64,000 nucleotides of DNA, from positions 37,531,512 through 37,595,511 of the forward strand of contig OZ020306.1 in the NCBI GenBank assembly GCA_963971305.1, read 5' to 3'. The translations under genes were made by a program, and so were the position numbers. Shown one piece after another: positions 20,699 through 32,629 of the stretch. The DNA comes from Arcuatula senhousia. Its lineage: Eukaryota; Mollusca; Bivalvia; Mytilida; Mytilidae. Below the pieces are notes generated by a model. The model ran no database searches, was not told where the DNA came from, and worked only from the letters and a program-made list of their open reading frames with translations. The stretch's first letter is position 1, and each line of letters opens with the position of its first letter.

Positions 20699-23600
20699 AA
20701 GAGGCTCCCAGGAGCCTAAATCGCTCACCTGGTCTTAATGTCAACCCTTTGAAGACTTTTGTATAGCTAAATGAGCTGAATGTTTAAGCAATAAAAAGCT
20801 TTTCTCTATCTGCAATAGTTATCATTCCAAAGCAAAAAACACTATTTTTCACCTTTAAAGGGCCATATCCCCTTAAAGGGGTCATTTGACAACTTCGACC
20901 ATAAAAAGACCTTTGTAGAGCTAATTAAGCTGAACATTTAAGCAAGCAACATCTTTTCTCTATCTGCAAAAGTTTTCTTTCTTTAGGCCAAAAACACTAT
21001 TTTTTGCCTTTAAGGGGCCGTAACCACTATAAGGTCTCATCTGGCAACTTTGACCCTATGGAAACTTTTGTAGAGCTAAATGAGCTGAACATTTAAGCAA
21101 GCAACAACTTTTCTCTATCTGCAATAGTTTTCATTCCATAGGCCAAAAACACTATTTTTTGGCTTTAAGGGGCTGTAACCCCTATAGGGGGTCATCTGAC
21201 AACTTCGACCATAGGAGACTTTTGTAGAGCTAAACGAGCTGAACATTTAAGCAAGCAACAGCTTTTCTCTATCTGCAATAGTTTTCATTCTATAGGCCAA
21301 AAACTCTATTTTTTGCCTTTAAAGAGCCATTACCCCTGTAAAGGGTCATCTGACAACTTTGACCTTATGGAGACTTTTGTAGAGCTAAATGAGCTGAACA
21401 TTTAAGCAAGCAACAGCTTCTCTCTATCTGCAATAGTTTTCATTCCATAGGCCAAAAAACATGAAAAAATGCTATTTTTCACCTTTAAGGGGCCGTAACT
21501 CCCATAAGGGGTCATCTGACAACTTCGACTCAATGGAGACTTTTGTAGAGCTTTTGATGCTGAAGCAGCAGCGTGGCATCAGATTTCATCTATCTCTTAT
21601 ACTTTTTGATTTACAAGCCAAAAACAGTAGTCTGACCCCCCCTGGTCTATTTTTAGCAACGGCGGCAATGTTTTTCGACGAATCAAAAATCCCCACATCA
21701 GTTCTGTGGGGGATACCCTAAAGTACCACCAGACCAAATTTGGTTTGAATCTGTGCAGCCGTTTCAGAGGAGAAGAAGTTTGAAGAAAAGTTAACGACGA
21801 CGGACGACGACGACGACGACGGACGCCAAGTGATGGCAATAGCTCACATGGCCTTTGGCCAGGTGAGCTAAAAAGGTGGGTCTGCAAAATATGGTACTAT
21901 AATAAGTATACAAAATGGTATTTGAAAGTACTTCACTTAAAAATACGACGGTATATATAGTTATTTAATGCTTGTTCATCGTGTAGTCAAAATTGTTATT
22001 CCGAGTTGCAAGAGATGATTTAGGGACTGTTGCCTAAAAATTGGGCTAAATCGCTCACCTGGTCTTAATGTCAACCCTTTGAAGACTTTTGTATAGCTAA
22101 ATGAGCTGAATGTTTAAGCAATAAAAAGCTTTTCTCTATCTGCAATAGTTATCATTCCAAAGCAAAAAACACTATTTTTCACCTTTAAAGGGCCATAACC
22201 CCTTAAAGGGGTCATTTGACAACTTCGACCATAAAAAGACTTTTGTAGAGCTAATTAAGCTGAACATTTAAGCAAGCAACATCTTTTCTCTATCTGCAAA
22301 AGTTTTCTTTCTTTAGGCCAAAAACACTATTTTTTGCCTTTAAGGGGCCGTAACCACTATAAGGTCTCATCTGGCAACTTTGACCCTATGGAAACTTCTG
22401 TAGAGCTAAATGAGCTGAACATTTAAGCAAGCAACAACTTTTCTCTATCTGCAATAGTTTTCATTCCATAGGCCAAAAACACTATTTTTTTGGCTTTAAG
22501 GGGCTGTAACCCCTATAGGGGGTCATCTGACAACTTCGACCATAGGAGACTTTTGTAGAGCTAAACGAGCTGAACATTTAAGCAAGCAACAGCTTTTCTC
22601 TATCTGCAATAGTTTTCATTCTATAGGCCAAAAACTCTATTTTTTGCCTTTAAAGGGCCATTACCCCTGTAAAGGGTCATCTGACAACTTTGACCTTATG
22701 GAGACTTTTGTAGAGCTAAATGAGCTGAACATTTAAGCAAGCAACAGCTTCTCTCTATCTGCAATAGTTTTCATTCCATAGGCCAAAAAACATGAAAAAA
22801 TGCTATTTTTCACCTTTAAGGGGCCGTAACTCCCATAAGGGGTCATCTGACAACTTCGACTCAATGGAGACTTTTGTAGAGCTTTTGATGCTGAAGCAGC
22901 AGCGTGGCATCAGATTTCATCTATCTCTTATACTTTTTGATTTACAAGCGAAAAACAGTAGTCTGACCCCCCTGGTCTATTTTTAGCAACGGCAGCCATG
23001 TTTTTCGACGAATCAAAAATCCCCACATCAGTTCTGTGGGGGATACCCTAAAGTACCACCAGACCAAATTTGGTTTGAATCTGTGCAGCCGTTTCAGAGG
23101 AGAAGAAGTTTGAAGAAAAGTTAACGACGACGGACGACGACGACGACGACGGACGCCAAGTGATGGCAATAGCTCACATGGCCTTTGGCCAGGTGAGCTA
23201 AAAAGGTGGGTCTGCAAAATATGGTACTATAATAAGTATACAAAATGGTATTTGAAAGTACTTCACTTAAAAATACGACGGTATATATAGTTATTTAATG
23301 CTTGTTCATCGTGTAGTCAAAATTGTTATTCCGAGTTGCAAGAGATGATTTAGGGACTGTTGCCTAAAAATTGGGCTAAATCGCTCACCTGGTCTTAATG
23401 TCAACCCTTTGAAGACTTTTGTATAGCTAAATGAGCTGAATGTTTAAGCAATAAAAAGCTTTTCTCTATCTGCAATAGTTATCATTCCAAAGCAAAAAAC
23501 ACTATTTTTCACCTTTAAAGGGCCATAACCCCTTAAAGGGGTCATTTGACAACTTCGACCATAAAAAGACTTTTGTAGAGCTAATTAAGCTGAACATTTA

Positions 23601-24696
23601 AGCAAGCAACATCTTTTCTCTATCTGCAAAAGTTTTCTTTCTTTAGGCCAAAAACACTATTTTTTGCCGTTAAGGGGCCGTAACCACTATAAGGTCTCAT
23701 CTGGCAACTTTGACCCTATGGAAACTTTTGTAGAGCTAAATGAGCTGAACATTTAAGCAAGCAACAACTTTTCTCTATCTGCAATAGTTTTCATTCCATA
23801 GGCCAAAAACACTATTTTTTGGCTTTAAGGGGCTGTAACCCCTATAGGGGGTCATCTGACAACTTCGACCATAGGAGACTTTTGTAGAGCTAAACGAGCT
23901 GAACATTTAAGCAAGCAACAGCTTTTCTCTATCTGCAATAGTTTTCATTCTATAGGCCAAAAACTCTATTTTTTGCCTTTAAAGGGCCATTACCCCTGTA
24001 AAGGGTCATCTGACAACTTTGACCTTATGGAGACTTTTGTAGAGCTAAATGAGCTGAACATTTAAGCAAGCAACAGCTTCTCTCTATCTGCAATAGTTTT
24101 CATTCCATAGGCCAAAAAACATGAAAAAATGCTATTTTTCACCTTTAAGGGGCCGTAACTCCCATAAGGGGTCATCTGACAACTTCGACTCAATGGAGAC
24201 TTTTGTAGAGCTTTTGATGCTGAAGCAGCAGCGTGGCATCAGATTTCATCTATCTCTTATACTTTTTGATTTACAAGCCAAAAACAGTAGTCTGACCCCC
24301 CTGGTCTATTTTTAGCAACGGCAGCCATGTTTTTCGACGAATCAAAAATCCCCACATCAGTTCTGTGGGGGATACCCTAAAGTACCACCAGACCAAATTT
24401 GGTTTGAATCTGTGCAGCCGTTTCAGAGGAGAAGAAGTTTGAAGAAAAGTTAACGACGACGGACGACGACGACGACGACGGACGCCAAGTGATGGCAATA
24501 GCTCACATGGCCTTTGGCCAGGTGAGCTAAAAAGGTGGGTCTGCAAAATATGGTACTATAATAAGTATACAAAATGGTATTTGAAAGTACTTCACTTAAA
24601 AATACGACGGTATATATAGTTATTTAATGCTTGTTCATCGTGTAGTCAAAATTGTTATTCCGAGTTGCAAGAGATGATTTAGGGACTGTTGCCTAA
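20699..24696 (+). repeat. Tandem triplication of a 1.33 kb unit
   Basis: CTAAATCGCTCACCTGGTCT recurs at 20,716, 22,046 and 23,376, a spacing of 1,330 bp each time, and the third unit ends at GCCTAA (24,696) where unique flank begins. Units look almost identical, differing by scattered single bases and one-base indels. Each unit contains a dispersed element (about 1,160 bp, from GAGGCTCCCAGGAGCC, lost in units 2 and 3, to GGCCAGGTGAGCTAAAA) plus 175 bp of following DNA. Both junctions read GTTGCCTAAAAATTGGGCTA. The reading frames repeated in each unit are not genes. Confidence 0.9.
20701..21872 (+). mobile_element. Mussel dispersed element with GCTCACCTGGTC / GGCCAGGTGAGC ends and internal subrepeats
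   Basis: The first, most complete copy. It starts GAGGCTCCCAGGAGCCTAAA, then TCGCTCACCTGGTC, and ends ATGGCCTTTGGCCAGGTGAGCTA, so short inverted ends exist (GCTCACCTGG / CCAGGTGAGC). The interior is about five imperfect units of roughly 150 bp, each with GAGCTGAACATTTAAGCAAG, TCTCTATCTGCAATAG and a GGGGTCATCTGACAACTT block, followed by a GACGACGG run. No protein. Degenerate or truncated relatives occur at 7.92, 51.57 and 54.46 kb. Confidence 0.75.
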
Positions 24697-25005
24697 GTCC
24701 ACAGGCATCTCTGAGCATCAAGGATTATTCCATGAACATGTAATGCTGTGTATTAGTTTTTATATATTCTTTATAAAAAAAATCGATGCCACCATGTAAA
24801 CAATTTTAAGGTGTAATGGAAAAGACAATCCAAATACCATTATTTTGCACGTCAGTGAACATCTCAAAGAAAATGTTTTTCTTGAGACTTTGATGATTAT
24901 GCATATATAAAAACAATAGATGATTACCAAGTGCTTTAAGAAAATAACGTTTCATTGCAAACGTTTTTATAAATGATATTCTAATTTCCCTCTATTTTGG
25001 ATATA
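24697..25005. other. Unique AT-rich flank, nothing recognised
   Basis: Sequence between the tandem triplication and the foldback element; no repeat partner or coding signal seen. Confidence 0.5.
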
Positions 25006-26714
25006 CAGATGGGTCCAGTCCTAACCTGTATACATAGTGAACCAGAAAAGCTGACCATAAGTTCACTCTGGACAGCTTTGTGGTCAGCATTAAGTGGTCA
25101 GTTATCCGCTTCAAAATTTACTTTCAAAGCGGACCAGGTCCTAGGTCCGCTTTGACGGAACAGGTCTAGTCCGCTTTAAGTTAATCAGTTCTCGTGTCAG
25201 GTTCACTCAGGGCAGACCTGGCCACTGATCCGATCAGCTCCAGGTCCGCTTTGGACGGCTTCAATTTGTAGCAGATCAGATCAGTGGTCATGTCAAGTTT
25301 ATGAAAAATTATATTTAAATATTGACAAGAGTTAGAAATAACGGAAAATCTTTGATTTGTTAAACATGTACAGTTAATGTAGAATAATCTGATCAATATA
25401 TCATTGTACATAAATGAAGGTATTAAGTTCAGGGTTAATATTGATTATGTACATTCAATAAGGTCCCCTGGTTAGGTACTTTAGTTGCACATGGTTTTGT
25501 CTTCAATACCTTAAGCTTTGTGCTATTTTATAAAAAAAAATATACTGCGGATTCATTTATTTTCGTGGGTAGCAATTTTCGTGGTTTGTTAAAAAAGGAT
25601 CAGTTCGAGGATTCTTAATTTCCTGGTTATGATGTCTCCAACATACAGATCAATGTTAAATTTCCTATTCATTGGGTATCAAATTTCGTGGATGAAGGCT
25701 ACCCACGAAAACCACGAAAATTGATACCCCACGAATAATAATGAAACCACAGTAAGATAACATTATCAATTCAAAATTAAATAAAACATGGTTTTATGTT
25801 TTTTTTTTATTCTATAAAAGTACATGTAATAATATTTACAAGACTAAGTTATCAAAAGATTTTTTATCAAAAAAACGTCCACCAATATGCTTTTCTAAAC
25901 TAAACTTAATAAATAAAATAAGATAAATATACTCGTATTTAAGGAATGACTGTCATAATTTTTTTTATTGGAGTATGAAAAAAAAATGTACATTACACAA
26001 TCCGCGAAGCACTTACTTGGCAATTTTTTTTTTCATATCCCCAATGAAAAAAGAAATTATCACAGTCATTCCTTATAAATAAGTTTTCAAAACAATTAAA
26101 AAAAACATGTAAATCTTCATCATAAAAGAACTAAAATAATGGCACTTCCTGTAAAAAGTGGGCGTTTCCCCATGATTTTTTTCATTGAGATATAAAAAAA
26201 AAACATTTCGTCCAATCAACTTGCAGTATTTTAATCGAATTTATTTATAAGAATAAAAATACTTTCAAGCAAAAATATTAAATATTTGATATGAAAATAA
26301 TATTTTATTTTTTGTTTTTTGTTTTTTTTTAAGTAAACATTTGTTAACTGGATAAAGATAATGAACTGAATTGCTTAATTTTATTTGAATTGTCAACAGA
26401 TACATTAATTTGCAGTTCGTTCCAATGTATAAAAAGCTGTCCAAAGCGGACCTGTCTTCTGGTCAGGTCAGCTTTGGACAGCTCTCGGTTTGCTCTAGCT
26501 GACCAGATCTGAGGACAGGTCAAGTTTAGGCTGACCTGACTTGTGGTCAGGTCTGCTCTGGTCCTCTCTGAAAAGCAGACCTGACCAGGAAAACGGACCA
26601 CGGTCTGCTTTGACCTGACCAAAGTTCACTCTTTAGACAGCTATAGCTGACCAGAAAAGTGGACATAAAGTCAGCTTTAAGTTCACTTTTGTTTAGGTTA
26701 GGACTGGACCCATT
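25006..26714. mobile_element. Foldback element 2 (CAGATGGGTCC end, GGTCAG/GTCCGC iterons)
   Basis: The left end CAGATGGGTCCAGTCCTAAC follows a TA. The right end is the inverse (GTTAGGACTGGACCCAT) but loses the last bases. Both subterminal regions (25,020-25,270 and 26,430-26,700) consist of GGTCAGGTCCGCTTTGGACAGC-like iterons on both strands. It shares terminal sequence with the 2,955-3,896 element but has different iterons. It contains a nested miniature element (25,545-25,752) and a hairpin (25,938-26,077). No transposase. The outer end of the left palindrome arm lies inside it. Confidence 0.7.
25545..25752. mobile_element. Miniature palindromic element (CTGCGGATTCATT / CCACAG)
   Basis: TA flanks CTGCGGATTCATTTATTTTC on the left and a related inverse (ATAATGAAACCACAG) on the right. 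Inner blocks GTGGGTAGCAATTTTCGTGG and CCACGAAAATTGATACCC are also inverted, so the 208 bp folds. A familiar mussel miniature element, nested in the larger foldback element. Confidence 0.7.
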
Positions 26715-26882
26715 TTTAAACTTAAAAGGTTTCTGTAAACAGAACCGTATATATATATACCGGCAACAGACGACAACCGGGATAGTTCTTTCTTGTGACA
26801 AGTATCTAAAAACAATATGTATTTTATGTAATCATTTCTGATAAGAATTTTGTTTTCTGATGAAAATTTTTAAATTTCATTA

Positions 26883-27852
26883 ACAAGAATATGTCCAAAA
26901 GACATAATGCCCCATCTCACAACATTTATTTTTTTTATTCCGCAATCACGAAAGCATCAAAATGTACAACTACGACACCAATATGGTTGCTATGGCACTT
27001 GTCAGTAAGAAGGAATGGACTTTAACCATTCTTCTATAAGTGGTCACTCATGCGGAAAATATACATCACAGTCAGCATCCGAAGCATGCATTGTACTTGG
27101 CATCACTAGGTGCACCTACCATACTAATATAGTTGATGTGAAACTTATCAGTGAGCAGGAATGGATTTTAAGCCTTCTTCTATAAGTGGTCATTCATGCG
27201 GAAAATATACATCACAGTCAGCATCCGAAGCATGTATTGTACTTGGGATCACTAGGTGCAACTACCATACCAATATAATTGATGTGACACTTATCAGTAA
27301 GCAGGAATGGATTTTAACCCTTCTTCTATAAGTGGTCATTCATGCGGAAAATAAAGGTCAAATCCTGCATTCGAAGCATGGATTGTGCTTAGCATCACTA
27401 CATTTGTAAATGCACCTACCATTTCAATATGGTTGATGTGGCCCTTGTCAGTAAGTGGGAATAGACTTTAACCATTCTTCTGTAAGTGGTCATTCATGCA
27501 GAAAATATAGGTCATACCCAGCATCCGAAGCATGCATTGTGCTTAGCATCACTAGATGCACCTACCATACCAATATAGTTGATGGGGCACTTGTCAGTAA
27601 GTGGGAATAGACTTTAACCATTCTTCTGTAAGTGGTCGTCTATGCGGAAAGTATAGGTCACACTCAGCATCCGAAGCATGCATTGTGCTAAGCATCACTA
27701 GGTGCACCTACTATACCAATATCATTGATTTGGCATTTGTCAGTAAGTGGGAATTTGGAAATATGGGGATATGGGACGGACGGACGAACGGACAGACGGA
27801 CGAACGGACCCAAACACCATATGCCCTCTATTTTCGTAGATGGGGCATAATA
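26883..27852 (+). repeat. Tandem-repeat element with ATGCCCCATCT / AGATGGGGCAT ends
   Basis: AATGCCCCATCT near the left and AGATGGGGCATAATA at the right form short inverted ends. Between them lie at least five units of about 147 bp marked by GCGGAAAATATACATCACAG (27,051; 27,198; variants at 27,344, 27,497, 27,643), then a GACGGACGAACGGAC run. It is absent from the right arm, so it entered after the inverted duplication or was lost from the right. No protein. Confidence 0.75.
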
Positions 27853-28559
27853 AGTGGTATTTAAATTGGTTTAAACACGATTCGGAATCACCCTAAGGCT
27901 AGTATGATATGGGATATTAAGATAATATGGAACTAAAAATTGGACAAGGGCGAGTAAGAATCGTCTTGGATTCCAAGATATCCTGTAACATACCTTACGA
28001 GCGACAACGTACGGACAGAAACGATTGGAGGCAATACGTGAGTTTGTGCAAACGGACCGGTCCGTTAACAATGAAAAGGAATTAGCATAATATTTTAATA
28101 AACAACACGAACTAAATCTTTCAGTCGTTAAAGGTTGTTTGCAGTGGGAGAATTTGTCCTATTATTCCTCATAGGTGAACATGACAAACCCTTCAGTTAT
28201 TATATTGCACACACCAAGTTGTAAAATGAAGTTACTAGCAAGGAGTTATGTATGGTGGCCGTTTCTTGATAATTTCTTGATTTTATTTCTGATACTGAAG
28301 CATTAACTGAACGCTGTTTGGGTAGTCAAAGAAGCAAATGTATACCAAAGGGGTAATCAAATATCAGTAAACCGAAAAGAAAAAATTGGTATACCAAAAA
28401 AAAAAGCCACAACGAAACAAACCACACAATAACAAAACAAAAACAAACATAACAACAAAATTGCATTCAGCAACGTGAATTCAAGTCGAAACGAGACAAA
28501 CATCATGTGTTCCAGAAGGGTAATCAGTTCCTGCTTGCTAAAGCACATTCGCCACGTTG

Positions 28560-29260
28560 TCAAAGATCGATTTAGTGTTGGTCAAATCCGGAAAGAATGG
28601 CTTTACCAAACTTAATGTCGAACCGAACTGTGCTCATTTGAGAGATCGGCATCCCGTATTTGTCCACAAGCACATGATGTCTTCCGTAATATTTCTTGAG
28701 TGGTGACAACAACCTGAGGGCAATTTACCCTTGTGTTAACAATTTGCGTGTCAGTCGTGTAGCTCTACTAAGGAAGCCGTTATACTCCCCACATGTTCTG
28801 GAATAACAAATCAATTATAATACAAAAACTAAATATGATGGAGCGGACGGAATGTTGCTACACAGAAAGGAAAAGTTAACTATTGGAAAGTTGAAGTCAT
28901 CACGTTTTTCACAGGGCTTTGTACAAAGCCTTCCTAGTGTGTTTATTTCGAGAAATAAATCCAAAGATGATGCAAACGTCCTAGAATCTGTTGTGTCTTT
29001 TATCTCCAGTTCCTTCGGATATTTGAGATGTGAATCATGTGAATAGTGACCAAATCGAGGATTGTTTAGTTAAAGGACATTACCAATATACTGAAATAAA
29101 AGATTGAAGGATAAAGCAAGTCTGTGGTTCTTTTTATCTAGAAGTTATTGTAAGAAGTCTGCTTCATATGGATGAAGAAAAAAATCGGCGAACAATTCTG
29201 CACAATTTCTGCCCATTGGAAAACATATTGTCTGCTGAAAAACAAACTGTACAAATATGT
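28560..29260 (-). pseudogene. YIDD-type reverse transcriptase remnant in the left arm
   Basis: On the - strand this mirrors 40,600-41,280. Broken frames give the region before the catalytic motif (CRIVRRFFSS-type sequence from the helix after GxNCA..LAD), then the C-terminal motif block ending LVDKYG and ISQM. Numerous stops and indels. Orientation is outward from the palindrome centre. Confidence 0.65.
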
Positions 29261-29559
29261 TGTCGAGCGTGATGTTATCAGCGTAATCCAAGACAGGAAC
29301 ACTGTGCCCATTGCAATGACCATAAATGCCCAATAAATGCATCCACATTTACATTGTTGAACCATTTGTAGATCTTATATTTCAAATTGTAGTGGACGTT
29401 TGTTTGAAACGGCCAGAGGTTAAAGAATGGTCGTAGATCTACATGTCTTGAGGCATATCTTTGCCAGACCAAGATTACCAGAACAAATAATTGCAGGTCG
29501 TTTGCCCCGAGCTTTAATATATATATAAAATAGTAAATCAAGGACTGATTTTTCAACCG

Positions 29560-29830
29560 TATAACCTCAGTTACCAAGGAAAATTACAAATATGTTTTAT
29601 ATGTCTTATACAAATGGTGTTTTGTTCTTCCTGAATTTGACTTTAAAACCAACATTTTTTCTTACAAATTGCCGATTTTTGTGAAAATAACTGATTCCGA
29701 AGACCGTTTCCGTTACAGAGTTCACAAGCTGTCAAGCATGCTCAATACATGTTTATTTCATAGTGGGACTGTTGAAGGCGGGAAGATTAAAACATTTTAC
29801 GACCAAATTAACTTAGCTTTAATATATTTT
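29560..29830 (+). repeat. 270-bp dispersed segment, left-arm copy
   Basis: TACAAATGGTGTTTTGTTCT, then CAACATTTTTTCTTACAAAT and CATGCTCAATACATG. The same series occurs inverted at 40,110-40,390 and direct at 56,615-56,900, with a partial copy at 56,935-57,075. Non-coding as far as I can see. Confidence 0.65.
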
Positions 29831-31945
29831 ATATAATTCTTACTCTGTTCGTTTTTAAGGTAGCACAATACAAAAGTGCTAAAATTTTATCATTTGTTTT
29901 ATTTATAACTTCTTAAATACTATTAAATGCCCTCTTTCAAATGGCAAAAAAATACCTAATAATCAATGAGCTATAGTGATAATTAAAAATCAAAATAAAT
30001 GCACATGTAATTTAAGCTGTCAATAAACCATTGAGGTTGGCATGGTTGGTCTTATCTATAACAGCTGGAAATGTTTGTGCCTGTTGACCAGTCATTTGAA
30101 GTGAAATAAACTTAATGATTAAGATGGACGATCAATAGTGTAAACATCTGGTCAGTGAAGGAGGAGTCCTGCCCTTAACAGTAAACAACTGACCTGAGAT
30201 AAGGTCAATGTGATGTAATATTTCCCGCAAATTCTGAACTAGGTGTAGAGGGTTGCGCATTTTGGGCTATATTTAATGTTTGTGTTGATGAAACTTGGAT
30301 TAATAGGTCAAATAAATGTTGATTAATAATTATCTAAAAATCTTACAGTGCACCCATATGGTAGAAACATGCCATTTGATCTAGTAAATGGGGCTCAAAG
30401 TGGGAAATTGATATTTTTTCCACTTTAATTTTGCATGAGAAAAAAAGTTTGATTGAATTTAGCTCCCATATGGATACCCCAATGTGGCTGGTTTTTGGAT
30501 ATATTATTTCAAGGTCTATTAGCAACAATACTGTGTCTAAGATTTTAGATTGAAAAATATTTTGTGGCACATTGAATATAATGACCCCTTATGCAATAAA
30601 GCCATGTACACAAAATATTGCTTTATTGGAGTATGGAATGTGATAGGAAAATTCTAAGACACAGTTTTTGAGGTCATGCAGTGTTGATTCAGATTTCATC
30701 AATGTTGAAGAGATATTTGTAATGCTAGCAGAGCTAATTTTATTTGAGTCAGTTATGTTGAATTTTTTACTTTTTAACAGTTAAATCCTTTGTTATAAAT
30801 TATAGTTAATTTTTGTAGGTTTTATCATCAGGGTTACGTTTCCTCTTTCTAATGATAGCTCATTTGTTAAAATTGGTTAAATAATAAGAAAGTTATATCG
30901 GTTTAAAGTGTGATGGTCGGACTAAAAACAATCTTTGTATGGTGCTTCCTTAATTTTTTATAAGTTTTAATTTTAAGAAAGGCAAAATTGAATGCATATC
31001 TTTATCATGTATATGGGCGATAAACATTAAGAAGATGATAAAATAAACATGACATATAAATGGGAAATAAATTGAGGTGAATTTTCACATTTTTATTTTT
31101 CATTGATCATGTTTCCATGTACGAGAAATCACCGAAAAAACGGGGTTAAAGGAACGGGTAATTTAGCAATCAGTGGTACAATCAGTAGTTAGTTAGAATG
31201 TAAACATAAAATGATAATCTTTTTATGTTTCATGCGGTTGGCAAAGGAAGATCTCAACACGCAAAAATGTGCTTAAAATGCCGAAAACGAAGCATGAATA
31301 AAAATCAACAATCACGAAACATGGCAAAAATAATTTGAACAATTTTGTAAGTCAATTAAATTCATGTTCAAGATTTTAGAGCAAGAAAGATGAAAACATA
31401 GGAGAAAATACGTTTTACTAGTAACAAAAAACAAAGGGCAAAAATGCAGACAAAAACGGGGATGTACAACCATGTCAACACGAAAACACATAAATAAAAA
31501 TCAAAATCACGAAAACACCGAAATCAAAACTTTCGAAAACGTTGCACGAAGATAACCCTTTACCACCTAGGCTGGCATTTCCGGCCTCAACTGCAATAGT
31601 TTCCGTAGATTGTAAGGGTACGGCAAAATGAGCAAACAGTGGTGCGACAATGTTAATGGTGTGAGAGTAAGTAAGTCTTTAGCACCAAAGATTATATATA
31701 GGCGATTGACATTAAGGAGATAATAAAATCAACTTTGAATGATGAGAAATATTGAAAGGTGGTGTAGAAAACAAAAGTAAACACTTCGATAGATGGGGAG
31801 ATATGATTGGGTTGTAAACCCAATCATATTGACCAACAAAAATGATATTTCACGTGCATCTGTACACATGACAGCCCGTTATTATCTCAATTCAGGCTAT
31901 CCATATCAATTATAGACCTTGATTTTCTTAGGCATATTTACCCTC
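29830..31945. other. Inner part of left arm: non-coding repeat DNA
   Basis: No protein family seen. A frame at 30,343-30,570 (-) and its counterpart at 39,292-39,489 (+) share SKILDTVLLL and HIGVSIWELNSIKLFF, but other frames are equally conserved. 31,801-31,831 is a tight hairpin (ATGATTGGGTTG / AACCCAATCAT) kept in both arms. The innermost 1 kb is related to 61,826-62,700. Confidence 0.5.
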
Positions 31946-32625
31946 ACATTAAACCAATACCACACCAACCGGCAACGAATTCACAGGCGAGGCATATATT
32001 TCAAACTATTAAAAAGAGTATGAAAGCCATAAGGGGGGATAATCCTTTTTATTTCGTACTGAAATGCCGTAATCATAATGAAACAACCGCATTTTTTTCC
32101 CTTGACCTACAATAACGTAATCGCCTAGATTTATTGAAATAAAAGAACGTTATACATGAACAAGATAAGCAGAATCAAGGTCAGCTATAAATAAAACCAA
32201 CAGCGAGGCACTGAACCAATCAGGTGAAGGAGATACCGTTTCTGTTGGATATTTCAGAAGAGGAAGCAACAAATGGAAGAATGGACTTTTTTTAACTCGA
32301 AAGACCTTTGGACTATAAAATTGAAACACATGGAAACATCGGTAAACGTCATGCAGACCAGATAACCAAAATGAACTTCAAAGAACTGTCAACGAGAATA
32401 GTGTCAATGTTATGGGTCACGATATCATTGCAAACAAGACCGAGTATTAAAATTCAGAATGACCAAAATGCTTCATCGAAAGAAGATATCCGCTACGAAA
32501 TTGAAACCCTGTTGTTATTTTTTTTTAAATTTGGTTTTGGTCCCGTACATGTATTGGTTATAATAACAAATTAATAACTCCAACGTGCAACTAAAGTAGG
32601 GTTTAATATGTACACAAAGTACATG
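31946..32625. other. Spacer between arms, no gene recognised
   Basis: Ordinary AT-rich sequence. An 88-codon frame at 32,308-32,574 has no recognisable motif, and I do not call it a gene. Confidence 0.45.
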
Positions 32626-32629
32626 TTAA

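Larger units (their letters stand above)
25985..31945 (+). repeat. Left arm of a large inverted duplication
   Basis: The arm is the reverse complement of 37,728-42,660 and can be followed from TACATTACACAATCCGC at its outer end to GGCATATTTACCCTC at its inner end. Checked anchor blocks include GGAAGTGCC/GGCACTTCC with the cognate TTGGACGAAATG, the iterons at 26.43-26.70 kb, the reverse transcriptase remnant, the CCCATTTACTAG segment near 30.38 kb and the hairpin at 31.8 kb. Relative to the right arm it carries an extra 1.4 kb at 26,746-28,154. Point differences and small indels are frequent, so the duplication is not very recent. Confidence 0.85.

Noticed and set aside
21461..24546. Repeated open frames in the 1.33 kb tandem units (64-96 codons, both strands)
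   Set aside because: They lie within the dispersed repeat, overlap on both strands, and are repeated only because the DNA is; no protein motif.
26890..27850. CRISPR-like regular repeat
   Set aside because: Units are about 147 bp and contiguous without unique spacers; it is an ordinary tandem repeat in a eukaryotic element.
32308..32574. 88-codon + strand frame in the palindrome spacer
   Set aside because: Good length but no recognisable motif, no splice partner, and not conserved elsewhere in the window.
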